This document shows positions 19,708 through 28,441 of a stretch of DNA of 64,000 nucleotides, one piece after another (positions within the stretch are counted from its first letter, which is position 1; each line of letters starts with the position of its first letter). The DNA comes from Prevotella sp. (lineage in GTDB: Bacteria; Bacteroidota; Bacteroidia; Bacteroidales; Bacteroidaceae): NCBI GenBank assembly GCA_017623655.1, contig JAGAON010000008.1, forward strand, positions 62,001-126,000. Direction: 5' to 3'. Position numbers and translations under genes: made by a program. The notes under the pieces are model-generated. The model saw only the letters and a program-made list of their open reading frames with translations, was not told where the DNA came from and did not search any database.

Positions 19708-20355
19708 ATGATAATGGACAATCTCATAATATGCGTAGGCCGGCAGCTCGGAAGCGGCGGCTGCGAGATAGCTAAGTTACTGGCCCGGAACTTCGACTGC
19801 AAGTTCTACGACCGTGAGTTGATAAACTTGGCGGCGGAACGCAGCGGCTTCACCCCAAGACTTTTTGAGCGTCATGACGAGAACCACGGTGCCCTAAAAA
19901 CGTTCTTCGGCCCCATAACCGGGCTGTGGGAGCGTATAAACGGAGGTTTTTACAATAGCAGCATATCGCAGGAGTCGCTGTTCCAGATTCAGAGTGAGGT
20001 GATATGGAAAGCCTCCAACGAATCGTCATGCGTGTTTGTGGGACGGTGCGCGGACTACATTCTGCGCGAAAAGGCCGGACTTTTCACAGTATTCATCACG
20101 GCAGACGATGATGACCGCATACAGACTGTGGCCGCACGCCTTGGCTGTGACATGGATACCGCAAGGAAATACATAAGAAGAAAGGAAGAGGAACGGGCAT
20201 CGTATTATAACTATTACACCTCAAAACAATGGGGAGCATCGCAAAGTTACGACCTGTGCATAAACTCTTCGCTTTTCGGACAGGAGCGGACGGCGGAGAT
20301 AATAGCCAACATCATCAAAGAAAGATTTGTCAATATTTACGGCAGAGGATGGTAG
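19708..20355 (+). CDS. Cytidylate kinase-like family protein
   Basis: A 215-residue P-loop kinase of the cytidylate-kinase-2 (AAA_26-like) family. It begins MIMDNLIICVGRQLGSGGCE, where GRQLGSGGCEIAKLLA replaces a classical Walker A, and continues with FYDRELINLAAERSGF. It has a lid-like RRKEEERASYYNYYT and a C-terminal YDLCINSSLFGQERTAEII. The true substrate is not established; genuine CMP kinase is encoded at 1532-2224, so this one probably has another role. The ATG at 19708, nine bases after the MATE stop, is preferred over an overlapping upstream ATG at 19672. Confidence 0.85.
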   Translation: MIMDNLIICVGRQLGSGGCEIAKLLARNFDCKFYDRELINLAAERSGFTPRLFERHDENHGALKTFFGPITGLWERINGGFYNSSISQESLFQIQSEVIWKASNESSCVFVGRCADYILREKAGLFTVFITADDDDRIQTVAARLGCDMDTARKYIRRKEEERASYYNYYTSKQWGASQSYDLCINSSLFGQERTAEIIANIIKERFVNIYGRGW

Positions 20356-20434
20356 AAAAGGCCGGTACTGCTTTGCCAAAGGGGCAGAAGAGATAACCGC
20401 TGCCGGCTAAAAAAACGGCAAAATCAATAGCTAT

Positions 20435-21589
20435 ATGAAAAAGATACTTCTTTTAGGTTCGGGCGAACTCGGCAAAGAGTTTGTCATTGCCGCAAAGCGT
20501 GCGGGCCAGTATGTCATCGCCTGCGACCGCTATGACAACGCCCCGGCAATGCAGGTGGCTGACGAAAGGGAGATATTCTCCATGCTCGACGGTGACGCCC
20601 TCGCCGCCGTAGTGAACAAACACAGACCCGACATCATAGTGCCTGAGATAGAGGCGATACGCACCGAGAGGCTGTTTGACTTCGAAAGGCAGGGCATACA
20701 GGTGGTGCCTTCGGCGCGGGCGGTGAACTATACCATGAACCGTCAGGCCATACGTGACCTCGCCGCGAAGGAGCTCGGACTGCGGACAGCCAAGTATTTC
20801 TACGCCAAGACATACGAAGAGATGCTGGAAGCAAGCAAGGTGATAGGCTTTCCGTGTGTGGTCAAGCCGCTGATGTCAAGCTCCGGGCACGGACAAAGCA
20901 CCGTAAGGCGCAAGGAAGACCTGCGAAAAGCCTTTGACGAGGCCATGGCCGGCTCGCGGGGAGACGTGAAAGAGGTGATAATAGAGGAGTTCATACACTT
21001 CACATCGGAGTTTACCCTGCTCACGGTGACGCAGAAAAACGGCCCGACGCTGTTCTGTCCGCCGATAGGACACGTACAGAAAGGCGGCGACTACCGTGAA
21101 TCCTGGCAGCCGTACAGCATCCCGGAGAAAGACTTGAAGGACGCGCAGATGATGGCGGAAAAGGTGACTGCCGCACTGACCGGGGCCGGAATATGGGGTG
21201 TGGAGTTCTTCCTGACAGACACGGGAGTGGTTTTCTCCGAGCTGTCTCCACGTCCGCACGACACAGGAATGGTGACACTTGCACATACAACGAACCTCTC
21301 CGAGTTTGAACTTCACTTCCGTGCGGTGATGGGACTGCCCATCGCAGGCATACACCTTGAACACGCCGGAGCGTCAGCCGTGGTGCTTTCAGACAAGGAA
21401 TACGACGTGCAGCCGGAGTTTAACCTGCTTGACGCACTCAGGGAAGACCGCACAAGGGTGCGCATATTCGGCAAACCCAATGCGGAACACGGCCGCCGTC
21501 TCGGCGTGGTGTTGACATACGGACCGGTGGAAGAAGGCACGGACACACTGCGGGAGCGTGCAAAACGTCTTGCAGCAACAATATTATAG
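20435..21589 (+). CDS. purT: Formate-dependent phosphoribosylglycinamide formyltransferase 2
   Basis: An ATP-grasp enzyme of purine biosynthesis that makes formyl-GAR from GAR, formate and ATP. The 384 residues open with the Rossmann-like [35 protein letters not shown] and the ATP-grasp segments [14 protein letters not shown] and [31 protein letters not shown] follow, all hallmarks of PurT. Its length matches E. coli PurT (392). It stands 80 bases after the cytidylate-kinase-like gene and 12 bases before yeiH, so it is probably co-transcribed. Confidence 0.96.
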   Translation: MKKILLLGSGELGKEFVIAAKRAGQYVIACDRYDNAPAMQVADEREIFSMLDGDALAAVVNKHRPDIIVPEIEAIRTERLFDFERQGIQVVPSARAVNYTMNRQAIRDLAAKELGLRTAKYFYAKTYEEMLEASKVIGFPCVVKPLMSSSGHGQSTVRRKEDLRKAFDEAMAGSRGDVKEVIIEEFIHFTSEFTLLTVTQKNGPTLFCPPIGHVQKGGDYRESWQPYSIPEKDLKDAQMMAEKVTAALTGAGIWGVEFFLTDTGVVFSELSPRPHDTGMVTLAHTTNLSEFELHFRAVMGLPIAGIHLEHAGASAVVLSDKEYDVQPEFNLLDALREDRTRVRIFGKPNAEHGRRLGVVLTYGPVEEGTDTLRERAKRLAATIL

Positions 21590-21601
21590 AACAACAGAAC
21601 A

Positions 21602-22681
21602 ATGAAGAAAGAAACCATATACGGTGTAATTCTGATAACCGTAATATCCGTTATAGCATGGTTCCTGGCCATGATACCGGCAGTGAAGGCACTGTCTCTC
21701 AGTTCGCTCATCATGGGTATAGTGCTCGGTATGCTGTTCGCCAACACGTACCGTTCACGTGTTCCCGAGACATGGGAGCCGGGATTGAAGTTCTGTTCCA
21801 AACGGATGCTCCGCCTCGGAATCATCCTTTACGGCTTCCGCCTTACCTTTCAGGATGTCCTTGCGGTAGGTGTCAGCGCGGTAGTGATAGACGCTATCAT
21901 CGTGGCAGGCACCATATTGCTCGGTGTATGGCTCGGCAGGATGATAAGACTCGACCGCGACAGCACGCTGCTGACATCAACCGGCAGCGCAATCTGCGGT
22001 GCGGCGGCGGTGCTTGGAGCCGAACCTATCGTCAGAGCGTCACAACATAAGGCGGCAATAGCCGTCAGTACGGTTGTGATATTCGGCACAATATCCATGT
22101 TTCTGTACCCGATAGCTTACAGGGCGGGACTGTTCGACGACTTCACACCGCAGCAGATAGGCATCTATACGGGTGCCACGCTGCACGAAGTGGCCCACGT
22201 TGTCGGTGCTGGCAACGCCATGGGAGAACAGATTGCAACCTCCGCGCTTATCGTGAAGATGGTGCGTGTGATGATGCTTGTGCCCGTATTGCTGACCATG
22301 AGTTACTTCCTCGCACTGGAAGCGGCACGCCGCAACACGGCGGAAGTGGCTGTTACGGACAACACGACAGGCGGAACGGAGAAGAAAAAGAAGATTATCG
22401 TGCCATGGTTCGCATTCATCTTCCTTCTCATGATATGCGTAAACAGTTTCCTGCACGCCTACTTCGGCGGTCAGGAGTGGCTTACGGCTTCGCTCAAAGT
22501 GATAGAGTTCGTATCGACTTTCATGCTGACAATGGCCATGACGGCACTGGGTTGTGACACAAGCATGGCCAAATTCCGTCAGGCAGGAGCACGACCTTTC
22601 GTGCTTGCGGCTCTTCTTTACGTATGGCTTGTGGCGGGAGGCTACCTGCTTACACGCTTCATCGTGCCGGTACTTGGATAA
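21602..22681 (+). CDS. YeiH/YadS-type putative sulfate exporter (UPF0324)
   Basis: A 359-residue integral membrane protein with about ten hydrophobic helices, of the conserved UPF0324 family (PF03601). Diagnostic segments are LRLGIILYGFRLTFQDVLAVG, LTSTGSAICGAAAVLGAEP and GATLHEVAHVVGAGNAMG. Members are annotated as putative sulfate exporters, but the substrate is not firmly known. A charged loop with KKKKK (about residues 255-265) breaks the helices. It starts 12 bases after purT and ends one base before the TrmO gene, which indicates tight co-transcription. Confidence 0.9.
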   Translation: MKKETIYGVILITVISVIAWFLAMIPAVKALSLSSLIMGIVLGMLFANTYRSRVPETWEPGLKFCSKRMLRLGIILYGFRLTFQDVLAVGVSAVVIDAIIVAGTILLGVWLGRMIRLDRDSTLLTSTGSAICGAAAVLGAEPIVRASQHKAAIAVSTVVIFGTISMFLYPIAYRAGLFDDFTPQQIGIYTGATLHEVAHVVGAGNAMGEQIATSALIVKMVRVMMLVPVLLTMSYFLALEAARRNTAEVAVTDNTTGGTEKKKKIIVPWFAFIFLLMICVNSFLHAYFGGQEWLTASLKVIEFVSTFMLTMAMTALGCDTSMAKFRQAGARPFVLAALLYVWLVAGGYLLTRFIVPVLG

Positions 22682-22682
22682 T

Positions 22683-23348
22683 ATGATGAAGCCCGTAGCC
22701 TATTTCCGTTCCCCTTTCGGCAGTAAATTCGGCATTCCCCGGCAGGCGGGAGTGGTGGCAGACGTGCGTGGCTGCATTGTGCTGGATAAGGAATACCGCA
22801 CCGCTGACGCTGTACGCGGCATGGAAGAGTTTGACTATCTGTGGCTGATATGGGGCTTTTCCGCCAACAAACACGGCGCAAAAGGCGTGACGGTACGCCC
22901 TCCACGTCTCGGAGGAAACAAGCAAATGGGCGTATTCGCAACACGTTCACCGTTCCGCCCCAACCCGATCGGACTGTCATCGGTACGCATTGACCATATA
23001 GACTACGGCTGTCCTGACGCTCCTGTAATCCATGTGCTGGGAGCAGACATCATGGACGGCACGCCGATATATGACATAAAGCCGTACATTCCATACACAG
23101 ACGCGCATCCGGAAGCACGCGGCGGCTTCACAGATACCACGGAGTGGCAGCCGTTAGAGGTCGTTGTGCCAGAGGAACTGCGACCGAATGTACCGGAACA
23201 ACTGCTGAAAATACTTGCGCAAGACCCCCGGCCGCATTATCATAACGACCCCACACGCATATACGGAATGCCGTTTGACGGCAAAGACGTGCGTTTCAGA
23301 GTTGACGGGAAGGTGCTTACCATAGTAGAAATCATATCAATCAACTAA
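22683..23348 (+). CDS. trmO: tRNA (t6A37) methyltransferase TrmO family
   Basis: A SAM-dependent methyltransferase that N6-methylates t6A37 in tRNA-Thr, 221 residues. The N-terminal beta-barrel carries the signatures VAYFRSPFGSKFGIPRQAG, RPPRLGGNKQMGVFATRSPFRPNPIGLSSVRI and GTPIYDIKPYIPYTDAHPEA. The C-terminal extension has the PxGKDVRFRV-like element (GKDVRFRVDGKVL). The frame is open upstream into yeiH, but MMKPVAYF at 22683, one base after the yeiH stop, fits the family start. A second in-frame ATG at 22686 is equally possible. Confidence 0.92.
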   Translation: MMKPVAYFRSPFGSKFGIPRQAGVVADVRGCIVLDKEYRTADAVRGMEEFDYLWLIWGFSANKHGAKGVTVRPPRLGGNKQMGVFATRSPFRPNPIGLSSVRIDHIDYGCPDAPVIHVLGADIMDGTPIYDIKPYIPYTDAHPEARGGFTDTTEWQPLEVVVPEELRPNVPEQLLKILAQDPRPHYHNDPTRIYGMPFDGKDVRFRVDGKVLTIVEIISIN

Positions 23349-23368
23349 CTAATAACCAGACAACCAAC

Positions 23369-24730
23369 ATGAGAAAACTATTCATCGCAGCACTGATGTC
23401 AGTGCTATCCCTCTCGCAGTCGTATGCCGCCAAGAAAGTACAGAAAGACCTTTTCCCTGACGGTACGGAGATTCCGGAGTGGTTTCGCAACACGGAAGCC
23501 GTGAACCTGCAAAGCCTTGGCAAGCAGTATAAGCTGACAGACCACCGCATCTTCGCCGACGGCAGGATACATACAGCCGAGATTCAGGCGCTGATAGACA
23601 AGGCTGCAGCCGATGGAGGCGGTGTCATCGTGGTGCCACAAGGCATATATATGACCGGCGGACTGACCTTCAAGCAGGGCACTCACCTGTACTTGGAAGA
23701 CGGGGCGGTGCTGATGGGCTCGGACTTCATAGGCGATTATCCCCTCGGCACCACACGCATAGAGGGCGAGACGTGCACATATTTCGGCGCGTTAATCAAC
23801 GCTGACGGCCTCGACGGCTTCACTATCTCCGGCAAAGGCACCATAGACGGCAACGGACTGCGTTACCATCAGTCCTTCTGGCTGCGCAGAAAATGGAACG
23901 GCAAATGCACGAACAAGGACGAACAACGCCCGCGCCTCGTCTATGTCAGCAACTGCAAGAACGTGCAGATAGAGGGAGTGAAGCTGCAAAACTCCGCCTT
24001 CTGGACCACACACATATACAACTCGGAGAACGTCAAGCTGCTCGGACTGCGCATATACTCACTCGGCAAGCCCAATGACAGCAAAGGACCGTCCACCGAT
24101 GCCATCGACCTTGACGTGGTAAAGAACGTGCTTGTGAAGAACTGTTATATGTCAGTAAACGACGATGCCGTAGCCATCAAGGGCGGAAAAGGCCCGTATG
24201 CCGACGCTTTCAAGACGAAATACGAAGGCGTAACCATCCCGAAAGAAAACATAGGCAACGGTGCCAACAGCAACATCATCATCGAAGACTGCGAGTATGG
24301 CTTCTGCCACGGATGCCTTACACTCGGCTCCGAGTCCGTACACAGCCGCAACATCATCCTGCGCCGCATCAACATCACCTCACAGGCAAACAACCTCCTG
24401 TGGCTGAAAATGCGTCCCGACACGCCGCAACTCTATGAGTACATCACGGTGGAAGACATCAAAGGCCCGGTAAAGAACTTCATCCTCGTAGCTCCATGGA
24501 CGCAGTTCTATGACCTCAAAGGCCGTAAGGACAAGCCGATGTCATACTCCGACCACATAACAATGCGCAACTGTGACGTTGACTGCAACACGTTCTTCAA
24601 CGTAAAGCAGCAGGAAGAAGTGTATCACCTCTCCAACTTCAACTTTGAGAACATCACCGTCCGCGCCAAGAACAACGCCTTCCACCCCGAGTATGTGGAC
24701 GGCTTCACTTACAAGAACATCAAATATTAG
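23369..24730 (+). CDS. GH28 polygalacturonase family protein, exported
   Basis: A 453-residue pectin-cleaving enzyme of glycoside hydrolase family 28, a right-handed beta-helix. The signal peptide is MRKLFIAALMSVLSLSQSYA. N-terminal AEIQALIDKAAADGGGVIVVPQG is the usual GH28 opening. The catalytic aspartates appear as Asp244 in GPSTDAIDLD and Asp265/Asp266 in NDDAVAIKGG. His314 lies in FCHGCLTLGSE, and the substrate-binding K347-x-R349 in LWLKMRP. This variant is typical of Bacteroidetes exo-acting polygalacturonases and of some rhamnogalacturonases. It sits 20 bases after trmO, and no pectin transporter is adjacent. Confidence 0.93.
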   Translation: MRKLFIAALMSVLSLSQSYAAKKVQKDLFPDGTEIPEWFRNTEAVNLQSLGKQYKLTDHRIFADGRIHTAEIQALIDKAAADGGGVIVVPQGIYMTGGLTFKQGTHLYLEDGAVLMGSDFIGDYPLGTTRIEGETCTYFGALINADGLDGFTISGKGTIDGNGLRYHQSFWLRRKWNGKCTNKDEQRPRLVYVSNCKNVQIEGVKLQNSAFWTTHIYNSENVKLLGLRIYSLGKPNDSKGPSTDAIDLDVVKNVLVKNCYMSVNDDAVAIKGGKGPYADAFKTKYEGVTIPKENIGNGANSNIIIEDCEYGFCHGCLTLGSESVHSRNIILRRINITSQANNLLWLKMRPDTPQLYEYITVEDIKGPVKNFILVAPWTQFYDLKGRKDKPMSYSDHITMRNCDVDCNTFFNVKQQEEVYHLSNFNFENITVRAKNNAFHPEYVDGFTYKNIKY

Positions 24731-24825
24731 GTCATAGGCTGGAGGTTATAGGTTTCAGGTCTTACGGATTTAACCCATAAGCCCAGTGCCCTTCAACCTA
24801 TAACCTCTAACCCAAAACCTTGCAA
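24731..24825. repeat. AGGTTATAGG-type imperfect inverted repeat
   Basis: GGAGGTTATAGGTTTCAGG faces CCTTCAACCTATAACCTCT across about 30 bases directly after the GH28 stop. Related AGGTT-rich text is found at 26445-26515, 26885-26910 and 41445-41540. It can form a hairpin and may end the GH28 transcript. Confidence 0.6.
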
Positions 24826-24831
24826 ACAACC

Positions 24832-24978
24832 ATGAACCGTTACGACATGGCGGATGAACGTCGCAGAGACGAGTTGGTCCGCACCATAGAACACAGCATA
24901 GAAAGCCTCTCACTACAAGAGTTGGAAGCTGTATATTACGACCTTGTATCAAAGGGATATATAGAAATCAGCAACTAA
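24832..24978 (+). CDS. Small conserved-looking hypothetical protein (48 residues)
   Basis: A 48-residue open frame starting MNRYDMADERRRDELVRTIE, with the acidic/amphipathic SLSLQELEAVYYDLVSKGYI at its end. Codon use resembles the neighbours, with strong charge periodicity (helix-helix pattern). It sits between the GH28 terminator-like repeat and the second MATE gene, 28 bases before the MATE start. I do not recognise a family. The length, helical character and its position just ahead of a transporter gene support a genuine small protein, though this is not proven. Confidence 0.6.
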   Translation: MNRYDMADERRRDELVRTIEHSIESLSLQELEAVYYDLVSKGYIEISN

Positions 24979-25006
24979 ACACGTAAGCAATACCACAGAC
25001 AACACA

Positions 25007-26350
25007 ATGACCGACAACCGCGACTCCTTAGACTTCCGCACCGAACCGGTAGGCCGTCTGTTCCGCCGGATGTTCCTCCCCACCCTGATCGGTATGGTCT
25101 CCATGGTCATACTCAACATAACCGACGGAGCCTTCGTAGGTCACGGCGTAGGCAGCGACGCCCTCGCGGCCGTCAACATCGTAGCCCCCCTGTTCCTCAT
25201 CATGGCAGGCATAGGCCTCATGTTCGGCATAGGCAGCAGCGTAGTGGCAAGCATACACATGTCAAAAGGCAACCAACACGCCGCAGACATCAACCTGACC
25301 CAAGGCATACTCGCCAGCCTCATAACCGGAACGATAGTCGGAAGCCTCGTATTCACCTTCCAAGAAGAGACCTGCCGGCTCTTCGGATGCTCGGACTTAC
25401 TGCTTCCGCAAGCCTGCTCCTACCTCCGGTGGATAGCCGTCCTGATGCCGTTCAACCTCTTCGGCATGACAGCCATGTTCATGGTACGCCTCGACGGCTC
25501 ACCACGTTTCGCCATGGCAATGAACTGCTGCGTGGCAATGCTCAACATAATCCTTGACTACATATTCATCTACCCCATGCAGATGGGGCTGGAAGGCGCG
25601 GCCATAGCCACCGCCACGGCATTCACCTTAGGCGACATACCCATAGCCATCTACCTGCTGCGCCATACCAACACCGTACACCTGTACCCCATAAAACTAA
25701 CCCGTACCAGCCTCATACTCACCCTCCGCAACATCGTTTACCAGATAAAGATAGGCTTCTCGGCCCTCCTCGGCGAACTCGCCATAGCCTCGGTCATCAT
25801 TGTCGGCAACTATATCTTCATGCGCTACCTCGGCGAAGACGGCGTAGCCGCATACTCCGTAGGCTGCTATTGCCTGCCAATCGTGTTCATGATAGGCAAC
25901 GCCATAGTACAAAGCGTGCAGCCAATCATCAGCTTCGCATACGGAGTGAACGACACAACACGCCTTGAGAAAGCACGTTCCATAGCCCTGCGCACAGCCA
26001 TACTGTCAGGAATAATAGGTATGTTGTTCATGGCCTTCGGCTCAGACACCATATCGGGAATATTCCTGCGCACCGACTGCAACGCCTACCAACTGTGCCG
26101 CGAGGGGCTGCTGTACTATTCTCCCGCATTCCTTTTCATCGCCGTCAACATCGTCCTCATCGGCTATATGCAAAGCATCGAGGCCACACGCCCCGCCACC
26201 GTCTTCACGCTCATGCGCGGATTCATGCTCTCCATCCCCTGCTTCATCCTCCTGCCGTTATGCGCCGGCATCCCCGGACTATGGCTTGCGCAACCGACAG
26301 CGGAGGCGATGACACTGGCAATAATACTTACCACAAGAAAAATATATTGA
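25007..26350 (+). CDS. MATE family efflux transporter (second)
   Basis: A 447-residue membrane transporter with about 12 helices. The beginning (DFRTEPVGRLFRRMFLPTLIGMVSMVILNITDGAFVGHGVG) and the second-half motif YSVGCYCLPIVFMIGNAIVQSVQPIISFAYG are typical of MATE exporters. Codons are strikingly rich in C-ending forms and the DNA is strongly C-biased on the coding strand. The substrate is unknown. It follows the 48-residue gene by 28 bases and ends before a strong intrinsic terminator at 26373-26411. Confidence 0.92.
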   Translation: MTDNRDSLDFRTEPVGRLFRRMFLPTLIGMVSMVILNITDGAFVGHGVGSDALAAVNIVAPLFLIMAGIGLMFGIGSSVVASIHMSKGNQHAADINLTQGILASLITGTIVGSLVFTFQEETCRLFGCSDLLLPQACSYLRWIAVLMPFNLFGMTAMFMVRLDGSPRFAMAMNCCVAMLNIILDYIFIYPMQMGLEGAAIATATAFTLGDIPIAIYLLRHTNTVHLYPIKLTRTSLILTLRNIVYQIKIGFSALLGELAIASVIIVGNYIFMRYLGEDGVAAYSVGCYCLPIVFMIGNAIVQSVQPIISFAYGVNDTTRLEKARSIALRTAILSGIIGMLFMAFGSDTISGIFLRTDCNAYQLCREGLLYYSPAFLFIAVNIVLIGYMQSIEATRPATVFTLMRGFMLSIPCFILLPLCAGIPGLWLAQPTAEAMTLAIILTTRKIY

Positions 26351-26372
26351 ACATAACCAGCTACATTCATAT

Positions 26373-26411
26373 AAAAGGCGGTTTCCCAGACAACGGGAAG
26401 CCGCCTTTTTA
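26373..26411. terminator. Intrinsic terminator after the second MATE gene
   Basis: AAAAGGCGGTTTCCC (26373-26387), loop AGACAAC, then GGGAAGCCGCCTTTTT, a 15-bp stem followed by a T-run. The stem and loop closely resemble the hairpin at 42672-42708. Confidence 0.88.
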
Positions 26412-26512
26412 TTATGTGACTTGCACATTGTAGCAGTCTAAGGTTGTTGATTTTAGGTTGGGGGTGTTTGGTTGTTAAGGTAAAGGTTTTAGGTTAAAGG
26501 TTATTGGTTCTT

Positions 26513-26890
26513 GTGATGCAATATAGTCCTGAAAGGACGGCATAACACAGCACAGGGTGTAAGCCCTGTGTATAATTGTGGCGGGGAAAACGGTATCGCC
26601 CCCCCGTAATCGGCTTGCCGCTTGCCAAAGCAAGGTATCTTGCGGGCAAGAAGCCGGCAGGCGAGGTGGCCGAAGGACACCGAGGGGTGGATTATGCTTT
26701 TCCGTTTGCAATGTATTTGTGAAGGGGGCAAAGAGTTTACGTCATGCCTTTATCTTACACCCCTCGGCGCACTATGTGCACCTCGCCTGCCGGCTTCGGG
26801 GTGCCAATACGTTCTTCGTCTGCCTATCACGACACAGGGCTTACACCCTGTGCTGTGTTGTGCCGTCCTTTCAGGACTATATCGCATCAC
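26513..26890. repeat. Inverted pair of a ~190-bp REP-like element
   Basis: Left arm 26513-26571 and right arm 26832-26890 are reverse complements at about 57 of 59 positions (GTCCTGAAAGGACGGC, then CAGGGTGTAAGCCCTGTG). Inside, AAGCCGGCAGGCGAGGTG and CGAGGGGTG are again present in both orientations. The outer flanks on both sides carry AGGTTA-type text. Confidence 0.85.
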
Positions 26891-26954
26891 AAAAACATAT
26901 AACCTAAAAAACAAAAACTTTGCATTGATTTCCAACACGTTAAACATGACATGA

Positions 26955-27036
26955 CAAAAGGGTGCTGATTACACGGTAAAAGGGTGCTGATTGCAGTGTA
27001 ATCAGGTGCTAATCACGAGGTAATCAGCACCTGATT
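26955..27036. repeat. 22-bp modular repeat array, copy 4 (four units)
   Basis: Units begin AAAAGGGTGC, AAAAGGGTGC, AATCAGGTGC and AATCAGCACC at exact 22-bp steps. It lacks the terminal CCCTTTTAC and ends CTGATTGT. Confidence 0.88.
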
Positions 27037-27120
27037 GTTTTTGGGGGAGATATTGTTTGTTATAAGTCTTATAAATATCGCCGCAAATATTACCAACCTC
27101 CCTGTACGATGATAACAGAC

Positions 27121-27246
27121 AACGTTGTAGGGACGCACCTTGGTGCGTCCGCCGATGTCTGGGAATATATCCGTCAATGTGGTGGTACGCGGTAATCGGG
27201 ACGCACCAAGGTACACCCCTACAAGGCATCGCGATTCAAAAACGTT
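27121..27246. repeat. GTAGGGACGCACC palindromic element, copy 1
   Basis: The left part GTAGGGACGCACCTTGGTGC and the right part GGACGCACCAAGGTACACCC face each other. The element is bounded by AACGTT at both ends. Confidence 0.85.
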
Positions 27247-27279
27247 CCTATATTTGGGGCGATAAATCTCTATACCACA

Positions 27280-27515
27280 CAACGGGCTGAAAGCCCAACA
27301 AGCATATAGCCCATGGCAACGTCATGGGTGATGACGGTCACAAACGAATGCACCCTGAAAGGGCAAAAGCGTTAACAGCCAATCGGTTATCATTCACTAT
27401 TATACGCTTTCGCCCTTTCAGGGCACTGACAGATGCTTGCATATAAGACCCGGGGTGTCGCTTCGCTATGCCCCGGGCTGCCCGCTTATTGGCCTCTCAG
27501 GCCGCACAATGTTAC
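27280..27515. repeat. Cluster of REP-like palindromes
   Basis: It contains GGGCTGAAAGCCC, CCCATGGCAACGTCATGGG, a facing pair CCTGAAAGGGCAAAAGCGT and ACGCTTTCGCCCTTTCAGG, then CCCGGGGTGTCGC with GCTATGCCCCGGG, and GGCCTCTCAGGCC. It is non-coding and highly structured. Confidence 0.75.
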
Positions 27516-27542
27516 TTTACCGGCATTATATAATACCTTTTA

Positions 27543-28370
27543 TCAGCGTATGGTGACCATCGTCGCGCCGAAACCGTACTGTTGGAACGACGCATCCTGA
27601 CAGGGACAGCCGGGGAACTCGCGGCGCAGCAGGTCGGTGACGGCCTTGCGCAGCACTCCCTCTCCGTTGCCGTGGATGAAGACCAGCTTGCGGCCTTTGT
27701 CACGCAGGTGCTCGTTCATGGTGCGGCGGACGGTCTGCAACTGATAGTCCTTTATCTCCCTTGCGCCCATTCCGGCCGTCGTCTCCAACAGTTCTTCGGC
27801 GTGGAGGTCTATCTCCAACGGCTCATTGCGGTTGGCGGACGGCTCATGCCGCGTAGTGGCGGCCTTGGTTTTCTCGCGTAACGCCTTGGCATCTTCCAGT
27901 CTTTCCAAACGCATCTGCAACTTACGGACGGTCATTTCCAGCCGTATTACACGCGCTTCGAGGTCTTCCCCACTCCCGTCCACGCCCGTGGCAGATGTTG
28001 GCAATGCCGTCTTCGGGTATTTGTTCTCCTCTTTTGGGGCTGTACGGACAGGCACGGCGGGTTGTTGCGGTCTCTTCTTCTGATAGTATTCTTTCAGTTC
28101 CGCAATCCTAATGTCTTCTTCCGTAGGCTCTTCGGGCTTCTCCTTACGCGGTTTCTTTTCCTGCAACGGGGATGCCTTGACCGTCTGAGCGTGGGACGGG
28201 CTCACGGGTTCCGGGTTGACTACTACTACTTCCGAGGACAGGACGGGCATCTCAAAGCCGTCTTCGTCTTGCACGAGGACAATGCCTCCCTTCTGGAATC
28301 CTGATACTATGCCGCCTCCGACGTCGTTAAGGAAGCGGACTTTATCGCCTATGTTTATGTTCATGTTCAT
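27543..28370 (-). CDS. DUF2027 and Smr domain protein
   Basis: A 275-residue Bacteroidetes-specific architecture. Residues 1-50 (IGDKVRFLNDVGGGIVSGFQKGGIVLVQDEDGFEMP) are the DUF2027 N-terminal part. A Lys/Glu/Pro-rich linker and a short coiled coil follow. Residues ~190-275 form a C-terminal Smr domain with EIDLHAEELL, the MNEHLRDKGRKLVFIHGNGEG helix-strand and LRREFPGC. Smr domains of MutS2 type nick or bind nucleic acid and several act on stalled ribosomes or mRNA. It is the last gene of the dxs-trkA-trkH operon, 71 bases after its upstream neighbour. The start is either of two nearby Met codons. Confidence 0.88.
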   Translation of the reverse strand: MNMNINIGDKVRFLNDVGGGIVSGFQKGGIVLVQDEDGFEMPVLSSEVVVVNPEPVSPSHAQTVKASPLQEKKPRKEKPEEPTEEDIRIAELKEYYQKKRPQQPAVPVRTAPKEENKYPKTALPTSATGVDGSGEDLEARVIRLEMTVRKLQMRLERLEDAKALREKTKAATTRHEPSANRNEPLEIDLHAEELLETTAGMGAREIKDYQLQTVRRTMNEHLRDKGRKLVFIHGNGEGVLRKAVTDLLRREFPGCPCQDASFQQYGFGATMVTIR

Positions 28371-28407
28371 CAGTAATTAATCAAAAATAAAACGATATGA
28401 GGTAGTC

Positions 28408-28437
28408 ACTCCCCTCCCTCGGGAGGGGAAAGGGAAA
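28408..28437. repeat. Short GC-rich palindrome
   Basis: CTCCCCTCCCTCGGGAGGGGAA between the endonuclease-like gene and the Smr gene, related to the GC-rich elements at 1441-1522 and 12045-12200. Confidence 0.5.
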
Positions 28438-28441
28438 GGTG

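Larger units (their letters stand above)
26351..27542. other. 1.2-kb repeat-filled intergenic region between convergent genes
   Basis: It holds a terminator (26373-26411), a ~375-base inverted pair of repeat elements (26513-26890), a four-unit 22-bp array (26955-27036), a GTAGGGACGCACC palindrome element (27121-27246) and a cluster of REP-like palindromes (27280-27515). No credible gene is seen; open frames here are artefacts of the repeats. Confidence 0.8.

Noticed and set aside
26578..26954. Open frames within the inverted REP-like pair
   Set aside because: Generated by GC-rich repeats on both strands; the same text appears in opposite orientation, so coding is unlikely.
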